This document shows positions 26,164-33,472 of a stretch of 64,000 nucleotides of DNA, piece by piece. Positions within the stretch are counted from its first letter, which is position 1. Each line of letters begins with the position of its first letter. A model generated the notes under the pieces. That model was not told the DNA's origin and did no database searches. It worked only from the letters and a program-made list of their open reading frames with translations. This DNA is from Desulfoluna butyratoxydans. Its GTDB lineage: Bacteria; Desulfobacterota; Desulfobacteria; Desulfobacterales; Desulfolunaceae. The stretch covers positions 62,001 to 126,000 of the forward strand of contig NZ_CAADHO010000001.1 in the NCBI RefSeq assembly GCF_900699765.1. The letters are read 5' to 3'. Made by a program: the position numbers and the translations under genes.

Positions 26164-26347
26164 GCCTCCGGCGGCCCTGCCGGGGGCCAACCTTTTGCCT
26201 GATTTATAAAAATCGGGTTTGCCAAACAGGTTTTATATATGGTGTCGGCTGTGCTGGTGAAACCGGCATACCCTGAACGGCAGCGCCCCATGTGTTCGTT
26301 TAAGGAGCGCCGCACCCAAAAAAAGCCGCACAGGAGTGCGGCGCTCC
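26164..26347. repeat. Repeat patch between tube and E genes (type C and type E)
   Basis: A type C fragment from GCCTCCGGCGG to GCCAAACAGG (26164-26230) is followed by a type E hairpin, GGAGCGCCGCAC (26304-26315) with its complement at 26336-26347. The remaining bases up to 26481 hold no gene. Confidence 0.7.
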
Positions 26348-26481
26348 AACTATCTTGGCTCACCACGGGCCTTTTACGAATCCTGAAAAGCCGACAGCCA
26401 CCGTAGGACATCTCTCAAGCCTGCGTCTGCCTCAATAAACACACGATTGAATCGACTCTATTTTTATATAAGGAGACACCC

Positions 26482-26727
26482 ATGAACACCACCACCCTCA
26501 CCCTCACATTCCCCGTGACCCTCAACGGCATCGAAACCACGGCCCTTTCCATGCGACGTCCCAAGGTGCGGGACATGCTCATTGGAGAAAAAAAAGGCAA
26601 AAGCGACGCCGAGCGCGAAATCCACGTCTTTGCCAACCTCTGTGAAGTCACCCCGGACCTCATCCAGGAGCTGGACATGGCGGACTACGCCGAGCTCCAG
26701 AAAACCTACCAGGATTTTTTATCCTAA
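26482..26727 (+). CDS. Tail assembly chaperone E
   Basis: 81 residues: MNTTTLTLTFPVTLNGIETT, LSMRRPKVRDMLIGEKK, EREIHVFANLCEVTPDLIQELDMADYAELQKTY. This is the P2 gpE family, which coats the tape measure during tube assembly. AAGGAGACACCC precedes the ATG. The frame ends at TAA 26725-26727, just after a T TTT TTA heptamer that allows a longer frameshifted product (next entry). Confidence 0.9.
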   Translation: MNTTTLTLTFPVTLNGIETTALSMRRPKVRDMLIGEKKGKSDAEREIHVFANLCEVTPDLIQELDMADYAELQKTYQDFLS

Positions 26728-26858
26728 GCCCGTCCGCAGCCAGAGCCCTCACCCTCGACATCGCCACCCACACAGGCTGGGGGTTGGGCGAGCTTCTGGA
26801 ACTCGACGGCGAAGAACTCCTGGCATGGCACCAGGCCCTGAGGGAAGCCCTGGAATAA
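26482..26858 (+). CDS. E+E' fusion made by programmed -1 frameshift
   Basis: Ribosomes reading E reach T TTT TTA at 26715-26721 in the X XXY YYZ register. A -1 slip there bypasses the E stop and continues with ILSPSAARALTLDIATHTGW then GLGELLELDGEELLAWHQAL to a TAA at 26856-26858, giving about 125 residues (P2 E+E' is 142). The -1 extension has no start codon of its own and resembles P2 E' in its ELL..D..ELL.W pattern. A fixed ratio of short to long chaperone is conserved in tailed phages. Frameshift efficiency is unknown. Confidence 0.85.
26715..26721 (+). promoter_or_regulatory. Slippery heptamer T TTT TTA
   Basis: Read in frame E as (ga)T-TTT-TTA, four bases before the E stop. P2 uses the related T TTT TTG at the same place. 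Confidence 0.85.
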
Positions 26859-26875
26859 CGACGGGCTTAAAAACA

Positions 26876-27190
26876 GCCTCCGGCGGCGAGGTGAGCCACC
26901 TCGAAAGCGGATTGCCGTTGCGCTTTGTCCCTCGTTCCTCGGGTCAAGACGCAACGGCCTTCGGATCGGGCTTCGCACGAAGCATATTAACCCGGCAACT
27001 GAATACCCAACACAGGCCAACGTAAAATCGTTACACGACAGTTATGCGTCTAACCGCCGGGTTCATATAACTCGAAGCGATCTCCGGGCTAACTAAAGAA
27101 ACCGACATAAACTTTACTGTTGGGCATGGGCTTAGCCCGTCAGCGAATGTGCAAGGGTGAGGAACGAACCCCGGAGCATTCGTGATCCTG
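26876..27190. repeat. Repeat patch between E' and tape measure (types D and F)
   Basis: A type D module (26876-26990; GCCTCCGGCGG, GAGGTGAGCCACCTCGAAAGC, GCGCTTTGTCCCTCGTTCC) and a type F module (27140-27190) flank about 150 bp without structure. No gene is seen. The tape-measure open frame extends back into the F module but its start lies at 27220. Confidence 0.7.
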
Positions 27191-27219
27191 GGCCTGCCCT
27201 GCTTACTGAGGAAAAACAG

Positions 27220-29520
27220 ATGGCATCCACAGACACGCTCACGCTCCCCACGGGCACCTCGGCCGCACAGGCCATGGTGGCCGCGGGTGAAGCCGTGATT
27301 GATCAGATCAGCCGCGTTGGGCAAAGCCTTAAGGGGTTCTCCCTTGGCCTTTCCAGTACGCAAGGCGCCACCGGGAAGGCAAAAAAAAACATGCCGGGCG
27401 CCGCCCTTACGGCCACTCCGAAACAACCCAAAACGCCCGTGAGTGATGCCTTAAGCTCCCTTGCACCCATCATCACGGACCTGGGCAAGGCGGTGGCCCC
27501 CCTTCAAGAGACCGGAGAACTGGCACAGGAAGCCTGGGAAAAAGCCAAGGGCGGTGTAGGCTCGGCTTTCGCGGCTGTTAAGGCCCTCAGAGGAAAAACA
27601 AAGGACAGCCAGCCCAAAGCAGATTCACAGGCACCAGCTAAAACCGCCAAGACAAAGCGACAGAAAAAACCGGGTAAAACGAAAAAAGAGGCCGGTGACG
27701 CAGACGGTCCTGCCAAGCCCGGCACAGCCCTTGAGCGTGTGACAGCGGCGGCCTCCAAACTGGGCTCGGCCTTTACGGTCATCACCGAGAGCGCAGACAC
27801 GGCGGTTGAAGCCTGGGACAGTGCAAACGAAGGCATGGACGCGGCGCAAAGCGCCCTGGCATCCCTGCAACAGGGCTTGGGAGACGCCGATACAGCACCC
27901 GACGGAAGCATCCTTCAAAGCATTCAAGCCACGGCAGGTTCCTTTCAATCAGCCCTGGGCTCCATCCAGGAGTTGGGTTCCGGGGAGATCACCCTACCTG
28001 CAAGCCTTGCCCCCCTGACCACCGTGGTCACTGATTTCGGTGAGGGCCTGGAATCCATCCAGGACAAAGCGGCCACCGCACAGGAGGTCTGGAGTAGCGC
28101 CAAAGAAGGCGTCGACGCGGCCAAAAATGCATGGGCATCCCTGAAACAAGGCTTTGGTAAAAAATCAGCCAAAAACGGGGAGGATGCTGAGAATACGGAA
28201 AACCCCTCCGGCACGCCCGGATCCGTGTTCCAGGGCATCGGGACGGCGGCCTCTTCCTTCCAGACCGCCCTGGGCTCCCTCAAAGGGCTGGACACCGGCG
28301 ACATCACCCTACCTGCAAGCCTTGCCCCCCTCACCACGGTTGTCACCGATTTTAGCGACGGGTTGGGATCCCTTCAGGAGAAAGCGGCAAGCGCCCAAGA
28401 AGCCTGGGACAGCGCCAAAGAGGGTGTGGACGCAGCGAAAAACGTGTGGGCAGGCCTAAAACAGGGACTCGGCGGGTCAAAAAAGGGTGAAGAAAATGCA
28501 TCGGGCAAGGCCGGGGGAAAAAGCAAAAAAGCACCCGGCGACATCTTCCAAAACGCAAAAAAAGCCACGGCCGCCTTTGAGACAACCCTGGGGCGCATCG
28601 GCCAGGTGGCACACATGGACCTGGGCCTTCCTGCGCAATTTGCCCCCCTGCAATCCATGCTCTCCAACGTGGGCAGCGGCATCGACGCCGTTCAGGAAAA
28701 AGCCGAAACCGCAAAGGCCATCTGGGGAAACACCAGACAAGGCCTGGACATGGTGAAAACGGGTCTCACCACCATGTCCGGCATGGGCGGCCCCATCGGG
28801 GGCGTTGCCACCAAGCTCCTCTCCATGGGCTCGGGAGTCAAGGCCCTGGGGGGCACCTTCATGGGCTTTGCAGGCAGAGTGATCCCCATGATGGCCGGAG
28901 GCATCCGCGCCCTGTCCGCTGCCTTCATGGCCAACCCCATCGGCATTGCCATCGCCGGGATCGCCATGGCCGCGGTGCTCATCATCAAATTCTGGAAACC
29001 CCTGGGTGCATTTTTCAAAGGGCTCTTTGGGGGCATTATGGGGTTAGTCAAAGGCGTCCTGGGCTGGCTCATGCCCACCTTCAAGGTCATCGGCGCTGTC
29101 TGGAAAACACTTTCAGGAATTTTTTCCAGGAAAAAGAAATCCGAAGGTGAAGAGCCCAAGGAGAAAGAGGCACCTCCCAAAGACAAAAAGAGCGCAAAAG
29201 CTGCAGGAAAGACCAAACCGGGTACGGCCCTTGCCAAGAGCACCGGCGGAGCACGCATCGGCAACACCCCGAAACCGGGGAGCACGGCATCAAAGCCCAA
29301 ACCAGTCCGGAAGTCCAAGGTGAACAAACGCCAAAAGGCATCCGGAGGCCCCGACAAAAGGGCACAGGCCACCAGGAATAAATCAAAAAAACGGACCTCT
29401 GCCGGCGGCGGCCCCATCAACATCTATGTCTACGGCGCCGAAGGGCAATCCACTCGGGAACTGGCCCAGGAGGTCCTGCGCCACCTGAAACACGAACAGG
29501 CACGGAGGCTTTATGACTAA
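27220..29520 (+). CDS. Tail tape measure protein with internal tandem repeats
   Basis: 766 residues (P2 gpT is 815). It sets tail length and occupies the tube lumen. Three copies of a 105-106-residue unit lie between about residues 230 and 530, marked by ITLPASLAPLTTVVTDF and SAKEGVDAAKN; repeat starts at DNA level are offset by 315 and 318 bp, with two more diverged partial units before them. A hydrophobic stretch at about 540-640 (GGIRALSAAFMANPIGIAIA) is the usual membrane-active part. The C-terminus is Lys/Pro-rich. TGAGGAAA precedes the 27220 ATG; the longer open frame begins inside a repeat module. It overlaps U by 8 bp. Confidence 0.9.
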   Translation: MASTDTLTLPTGTSAAQAMVAAGEAVIDQISRVGQSLKGFSLGLSSTQGATGKAKKNMPGAALTATPKQPKTPVSDALSSLAPIITDLGKAVAPLQETGELAQEAWEKAKGGVGSAFAAVKALRGKTKDSQPKADSQAPAKTAKTKRQKKPGKTKKEAGDADGPAKPGTALERVTAAASKLGSAFTVITESADTAVEAWDSANEGMDAAQSALASLQQGLGDADTAPDGSILQSIQATAGSFQSALGSIQELGSGEITLPASLAPLTTVVTDFGEGLESIQDKAATAQEVWSSAKEGVDAAKNAWASLKQGFGKKSAKNGEDAENTENPSGTPGSVFQGIGTAASSFQTALGSLKGLDTGDITLPASLAPLTTVVTDFSDGLGSLQEKAASAQEAWDSAKEGVDAAKNVWAGLKQGLGGSKKGEENASGKAGGKSKKAPGDIFQNAKKATAAFETTLGRIGQVAHMDLGLPAQFAPLQSMLSNVGSGIDAVQEKAETAKAIWGNTRQGLDMVKTGLTTMSGMGGPIGGVATKLLSMGSGVKALGGTFMGFAGRVIPMMAGGIRALSAAFMANPIGIAIAGIAMAAVLIIKFWKPLGAFFKGLFGGIMGLVKGVLGWLMPTFKVIGAVWKTLSGIFSRKKKSEGEEPKEKEAPPKDKKSAKAAGKTKPGTALAKSTGGARIGNTPKPGSTASKPKPVRKSKVNKRQKASGGPDKRAQATRNKSKKRTSAGGGPINIYVYGAEGQSTRELAQEVLRHLKHEQARRLYD

Positions 29521-29950
29521 GAACCTGACCAAAGAGGAAAAAGAAGAGCAGCGCGTCAAAGAGCACCTGATGATGGCCCTGGGTGGCTACAAGTTTGCCG
29601 TGGACACAGCGGCCTATCAGGAACTCCGGCGCACCACCCCCTACACCTGGACCGAAAAGAGCCGAAGCGGACGTCGACCGGCCCTGAAGTTCACGGGCAT
29701 GGGCAAGGAGACCATCGAGCTGTCCGGAACCATTTACCCCACGTACAAAGGGGGCCTGGGTCAGCTTGACGCCATGCGCAAGGAGGCAAAAAAAGGGAAA
29801 CCCCTGCACCTGGCCGACGGGTTCGGCAACACCCGGGGACGCTGGTGCATTGAGAGCATCGAAGAGACCCAGACCTTTTTTCTGCCCAACGGTATCCCGC
29901 GGAAACAGACCTTTCGCATGACCCTGTCCGCCTATGGAGACGACAAATGA
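29513..29950 (+). CDS. Tail protein U
   Basis: 145 residues, P2 gpU-like: MMALGGYKFAVDTAAYQELRRTTPYTWTEKSRSGRRPALKFTG, ELSGTIYPTYKGGLGQLDAM and FFLPNGIPRKQTFRMTLSAYGDD. In P2, gpU helps complete the tail. Its start overlaps the tape-measure stop and its end overlaps X. Confidence 0.92.
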   Translation: MTKNLTKEEKEEQRVKEHLMMALGGYKFAVDTAAYQELRRTTPYTWTEKSRSGRRPALKFTGMGKETIELSGTIYPTYKGGLGQLDAMRKEAKKGKPLHLADGFGNTRGRWCIESIEETQTFFLPNGIPRKQTFRMTLSAYGDDK

Positions 29951-30153
29951 CCCATTACCAGACCAAAGACAACGACATACTCGACGAGGTGGTGTACCGC
30001 TTTTACGGCACCACCTGCGGCACGGTGGAAGAGACCCTTGAAGCCAACCCCGGCCTTGCCGCCTGGGGCCCGAGGCTCCCTGCCGGGCTCACCGTAACCC
30101 TTCCGACCATCACAGGGCCCGTCACCGAGGCCCCCATCAGATTGTGGGAGTGA
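29947..30153 (+). CDS. Tail protein X (LysM-like)
   Basis: 68 residues against 67 in P2 gpX. DNDILDEVVYRFYGTTCGTVEETLEANPGLAAWGPRLPAGLTVTLP is a single LysM-like fold as in the family. Overlaps U by 4 bp and is followed one base later by D. Confidence 0.9.
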   Translation: MTHYQTKDNDILDEVVYRFYGTTCGTVEETLEANPGLAAWGPRLPAGLTVTLPTITGPVTEAPIRLWE

Positions 30154-30154
30154 T

Positions 30155-31123
30155 ATGACACCGGACTACAGAATTGAAGCCAACGGCAAGGACATCACCG
30201 ACACCGTCAAGGACCGGCTCATCTCCCTGGCCGTTCTGGACGAGGCCGGGCTGCGGTCCGACACCCTCGTCCTGGAACTGGACAACCGGGGCAACCGGGT
30301 GATTCTTCCATACGCAGGGGCCCGCATCGAGGTGTGGCTGGGCTATGCGGAGAGCGGCATGGCGTCCATGGGCAGCTTCATCGCCGATGAGCTCAGGGTG
30401 GAAGGCCCCGCCGAGACCCTCACCATTGTAGCCAACGCAGCTGACATGACCGAGAGCATCAAGGAGATCAAGGAGCGATCCTGGCACGGAATCAGCCTGG
30501 GGGACCTGGTCCGTACCCTGGCCATGGAGCACGGGCTCAGCCCCCAGATCCACAGCAGCCTCGATAAAATCCATCTTGAGCACCTGGACCAAAACGAAAG
30601 CGACCTCCACCTTCTCAGTCGCCTGGCAGAACGGTACGGAGCCATGACCAAAGCAGCCGCTGGGCGCCTTCTTTTCCTGCCCAAAGGAAAAGGAGCCACA
30701 GCCTCGGGGACGGCCATCCCCCCGGTGCAACTCACGGCAGAGGACCTCACCCGGTGGTCCATGAGGCAGGTGGCCAGAAAGGTCTATCGCTCCACCCTGG
30801 CCTTCTGGCAGGACACGGAGAGAGGGGCCAAGGGCCACGCCCTGGTGGGTGCCGGGCATCCCCAGCGGGTGCTCACCGTGCCTGCCCCCACCTCCGAGGT
30901 CGCCTACACCAGGGCCCTTGCCGCCCACCGCACAGCCCCGCAAGAGGAGACCACGCTCTCCCTGGAATGTTCCGGCCGGTTCGACCTCATGGCCGGAACG
31001 CCCCTGGATCTACGAGAGATCGGCCCGGGCATCAACGGCATGTGGGTGCTGGACCAGGTCACCCACACCCTGAACAGCTCCGGGTACAACATAAGGGCCA
31101 GGGCGCGGCCCAAGGCTGCATGA
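30155..31123 (+). CDS. Tail hub protein D (phage late control D family)
   Basis: 322 residues (P2 gpD 387). It shows TPDYRIEANGKDITDTVKDRL, LELDNRGNRVILPYAGARIEVWLGY, the LHLLSRLAERYGAM segment and GMWVLDQVTHTLNSSGYNIRARARP. It is homologous to T4 gp27/VgrG and forms the central hub that holds spike V. It is the last gene of the tail operon; array 2 begins 15 bp after its stop. No lysis gene follows. Confidence 0.92.
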   Translation: MTPDYRIEANGKDITDTVKDRLISLAVLDEAGLRSDTLVLELDNRGNRVILPYAGARIEVWLGYAESGMASMGSFIADELRVEGPAETLTIVANAADMTESIKEIKERSWHGISLGDLVRTLAMEHGLSPQIHSSLDKIHLEHLDQNESDLHLLSRLAERYGAMTKAAAGRLLFLPKGKGATASGTAIPPVQLTAEDLTRWSMRQVARKVYRSTLAFWQDTERGAKGHALVGAGHPQRVLTVPAPTSEVAYTRALAAHRTAPQEETTLSLECSGRFDLMAGTPLDLREIGPGINGMWVLDQVTHTLNSSGYNIRARARPKAA

Positions 31124-31138
31124 TGACTCCCATTGCCT

Positions 31139-31960
31139 GATGGGCACGCTCCGCTTTGCCCATCCTACGAGGTAACTCCCTGTGACCGGTGGAGAGGTTT
31201 TGTAAACATGCAGGATGGGCAAAGGTGGTGCCGTGCCCATCGGGCACGGTATGAAACAGGCGCACCCGGGAACCGGAGAGGTGATTCCACATTTACCGAC
31301 ATGGGGTTCTCACGTCCCGGTGGGATATGCATTAACGACACCGTTGGGATTTCGAACACACGATGGGCACGCCCTGCGACCGGAGGAGAGGTTTTGTGAA
31401 CAGGTAGGATGGGCAAAGGTGGTGCCGTGCCCATCGGGCACGGTATAAACCGAGCATACCCAGAAGCCGGTGAGGGAACTCCACGTTTACCGACATGGGG
31501 TTCTCACGTCCCGGTGGGATATGCATTAACGACACCGTTGGGATTTCGACCACACGATGGGCACGCTCCGCTTTGCCCATCCTACGCGGTGACGCCCTGC
31601 GACCGGTGGAGAGATTTTGTGAACAGGTAGGATGGGCAAAGGTGGTGCCGTGCCCATCGGGCATGGCATAAACCGAGCATACCCAGAAGCCGGTGAGGGA
31701 ACTCCACGTATACCGATATGGGGTTCTCACGTCCCGGTGGGATATGCATTAGCGACACCGTTGGGATTTCGACCAAATGATGGGCACGCTCCGCTTTGCC
31801 CATCCTACGGGATGACGCCCTGCGACCGGTGGAGAGGTTTTGTGAACAGGTAGGATGGGCAAAGGTGGTGCCGTGCCCATCGGGCACGGCACAAACCGAG
31901 CATACCCAGAAGCCGGTGAGGGGACTCCACGTTTACCGATATGGTATGGGAGGGCCACGG
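31139..31960. repeat. Tandem repeat array 2 (223-bp period), right of tail operon
   Basis: GATGGGCACGC begins at 31139, 31362, 31556 and 31779. Period is 223 bp, except that the second unit has lost 29 bp of its left hairpin arm. Each unit has the same GATGGGCACGCTCCGC and GTAGGATGGGCAAAGG core as array 1, but a different spacer (ACATGGGGTTCTCACGTCCC). Short open frames with PPLPILPVHKTS-like products are artefacts of the repeat. Confidence 0.9.
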
Positions 31961-32052
31961 CCGGGGTTTTAGGGAAGGGGAAAGGCAAATCGGGTCATTC
32001 ACGTGAGGCGAAATTCCGCAGGGTTACCGACAAATTCATTCGCTAAAACGCC

Positions 32053-32082
32053 ATGGAGCGCCACACGCCCGTGCGGCGCTCC
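32053..32082. repeat. Hairpin repeat, type E copy 3
   Basis: TGGAGCGCC and GGCGCTCCA arms close around ACACGCCCGTGC. It lies just after the stop of the HDAC-like gene and could act as its 3' structure. Confidence 0.6.
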
Positions 32083-32087
32083 AAAAC

Positions 32088-33413
32088 CTATGCCTCCCGA
32101 GGCTCGTCGTAGAATGTCTGGCTATCGAGGTCCTGCATGGTGCGGAGGGTGTAGGGGCCGTTTTTGGACTCTTCGAACCACTGCTCTGCCTTGGCACGGC
32201 AGGCCGGGCACACTCCGTTGGGGATGTGAACGCCGAAGAGGTGGTGGCCGGTGTCCGAGGAGGAGTCCACCTTGAGGGCGCCTTTGCACTCCCTGCACAC
32301 GGTGATCTCATCAATCTGCATTTCATAGATCATGTCTGTGTCGTACATGATGTTACGACGACGGCTCACGGTCTTGTGGTTGCCCACGAGCTTGGCCTGC
32401 AGGGCCTCTCTCTGGCGCCAGGTGGAGAGGACGGCCTGGCCGATCTGGCGCACCTGCCGGGTGACGTCGGGGGGCTGGGCAATGCGCGCGGCATCGAAGC
32501 CCGGCTCTTTGATGCCGGTGTAGTCAAGGCCCGCAAGGGCCAGGATGATCCCGGTGTTGACGTAGGGCAGGGCCCCTTCGATGGAGTAGCCCCCTTCCAG
32601 AACAGCGATGTCCGGGCTCAGCATGTCGGTGAGGTCGGCGTAGCCCCGGGCCGAAAAGTTCATGTTGGTAAGGGGATCGGAGAAGTGGTTGTCCTGGCCT
32701 GCGGAGTTGATGATGATCTCAGGCTTGAAATCCTCGAGGATGGGCATGACCACGTTTTCAACGGTCCAGAGGTACCCTTCGTCCGAGGTAAGGGGCGGCA
32801 GGGGAATGTTCACCGTGGTACCCAGGGCGTTGGGACCGCCCAGCTCTTCGATGAAACCGGAGCCCGGGTAGAGGGTCCGCCCATCCTGATGAATGGATAT
32901 AAACAGGGTGTCCGGGTCGTGCCAGAAGATGTCCTGGCTGCCGTCGCCGTGGTGGCAGTCCGTATCCACAACGGCCACGCGCCGCACCCCGTGCTTGGCC
33001 CTCAGGTACTCGATCATGATGGCTTCGATGTTGATGTTGCAAAAGCCCCGGTTGCCGTGGACCACCCGCATGGCATGGTGCCCGGGGGGACGCACCAGGG
33101 CAAAGCCTTTTTCCACGGCCCCTTCCATGACGGCCTTGGCCACGGTCACGGCTCCCCCTGCGCTGATGAGGTGAGATTCGGTGGTGACGCTCTCGATATC
33201 CGGGGCGCAAAAGTGCACCCGCCGAATGTCCTCATGGGTCACCAGATCGGGCTTGAACTCGGTGATGCCCTCGATATCAAACAGCCCCTCTTCAAACACC
33301 TGGTCCTGGGTGTAGAGCAGCCGCTCCTCCCGCTCCGGGTGGGTGGGATCGATGGCCCAGTCAAAGGCAGGAAAAAAGACCAACCCTGTTTTTCTGTCCG
33401 CTTTGATCATCAT
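32088..33413 (-). CDS. Histone deacetylase/AcuC-family amidohydrolase with C-terminal zinc ribbon
   Basis: 441 residues. The deacetylase domain covers about 1-330: PPGHHAMRVVHGNRGFCNIN, VVDTDCHHGDGSQDIF (zinc Asp and His), SAGQDNHFSDPLTNM (second zinc Asp) and ALEGGYS-like LEGGYSIEGALPYV. The C-terminal 90 residues add CRECKGAL and CPACRAKAEQWFE, a four-cysteine metal-binding knuckle not typical of AcuC or APAH. Possible substrates are acetyl-lysine, acetylpolyamines or another amide. The 33413 start is preceded by the divergent short gap to the hydantoinase gene, 60 bp downstream of that gene on the same strand, so they form an operon. Confidence 0.85.
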   Translation of the reverse strand: MMIKADRKTGLVFFPAFDWAIDPTHPEREERLLYTQDQVFEEGLFDIEGITEFKPDLVTHEDIRRVHFCAPDIESVTTESHLISAGGAVTVAKAVMEGAVEKGFALVRPPGHHAMRVVHGNRGFCNINIEAIMIEYLRAKHGVRRVAVVDTDCHHGDGSQDIFWHDPDTLFISIHQDGRTLYPGSGFIEELGGPNALGTTVNIPLPPLTSDEGYLWTVENVVMPILEDFKPEIIINSAGQDNHFSDPLTNMNFSARGYADLTDMLSPDIAVLEGGYSIEGALPYVNTGIILALAGLDYTGIKEPGFDAARIAQPPDVTRQVRQIGQAVLSTWRQREALQAKLVGNHKTVSRRRNIMYDTDMIYEMQIDEITVCRECKGALKVDSSSDTGHHLFGVHIPNGVCPACRAKAEQWFEESKNGPYTLRTMQDLDSQTFYDEPREA

Positions 33414-33472
33414 GCGTGTCCTTATAGTATATGGATGGCTCGCAACGTCGCCATCTGTCTCCTCAATCCTTG

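Noticed and set aside
16315-31123. Complete inducible prophage
   Set aside because: No terminase, portal, capsid, integrase, transposase or replication gene and no convincing att repeats; only regulation and tail modules are present.
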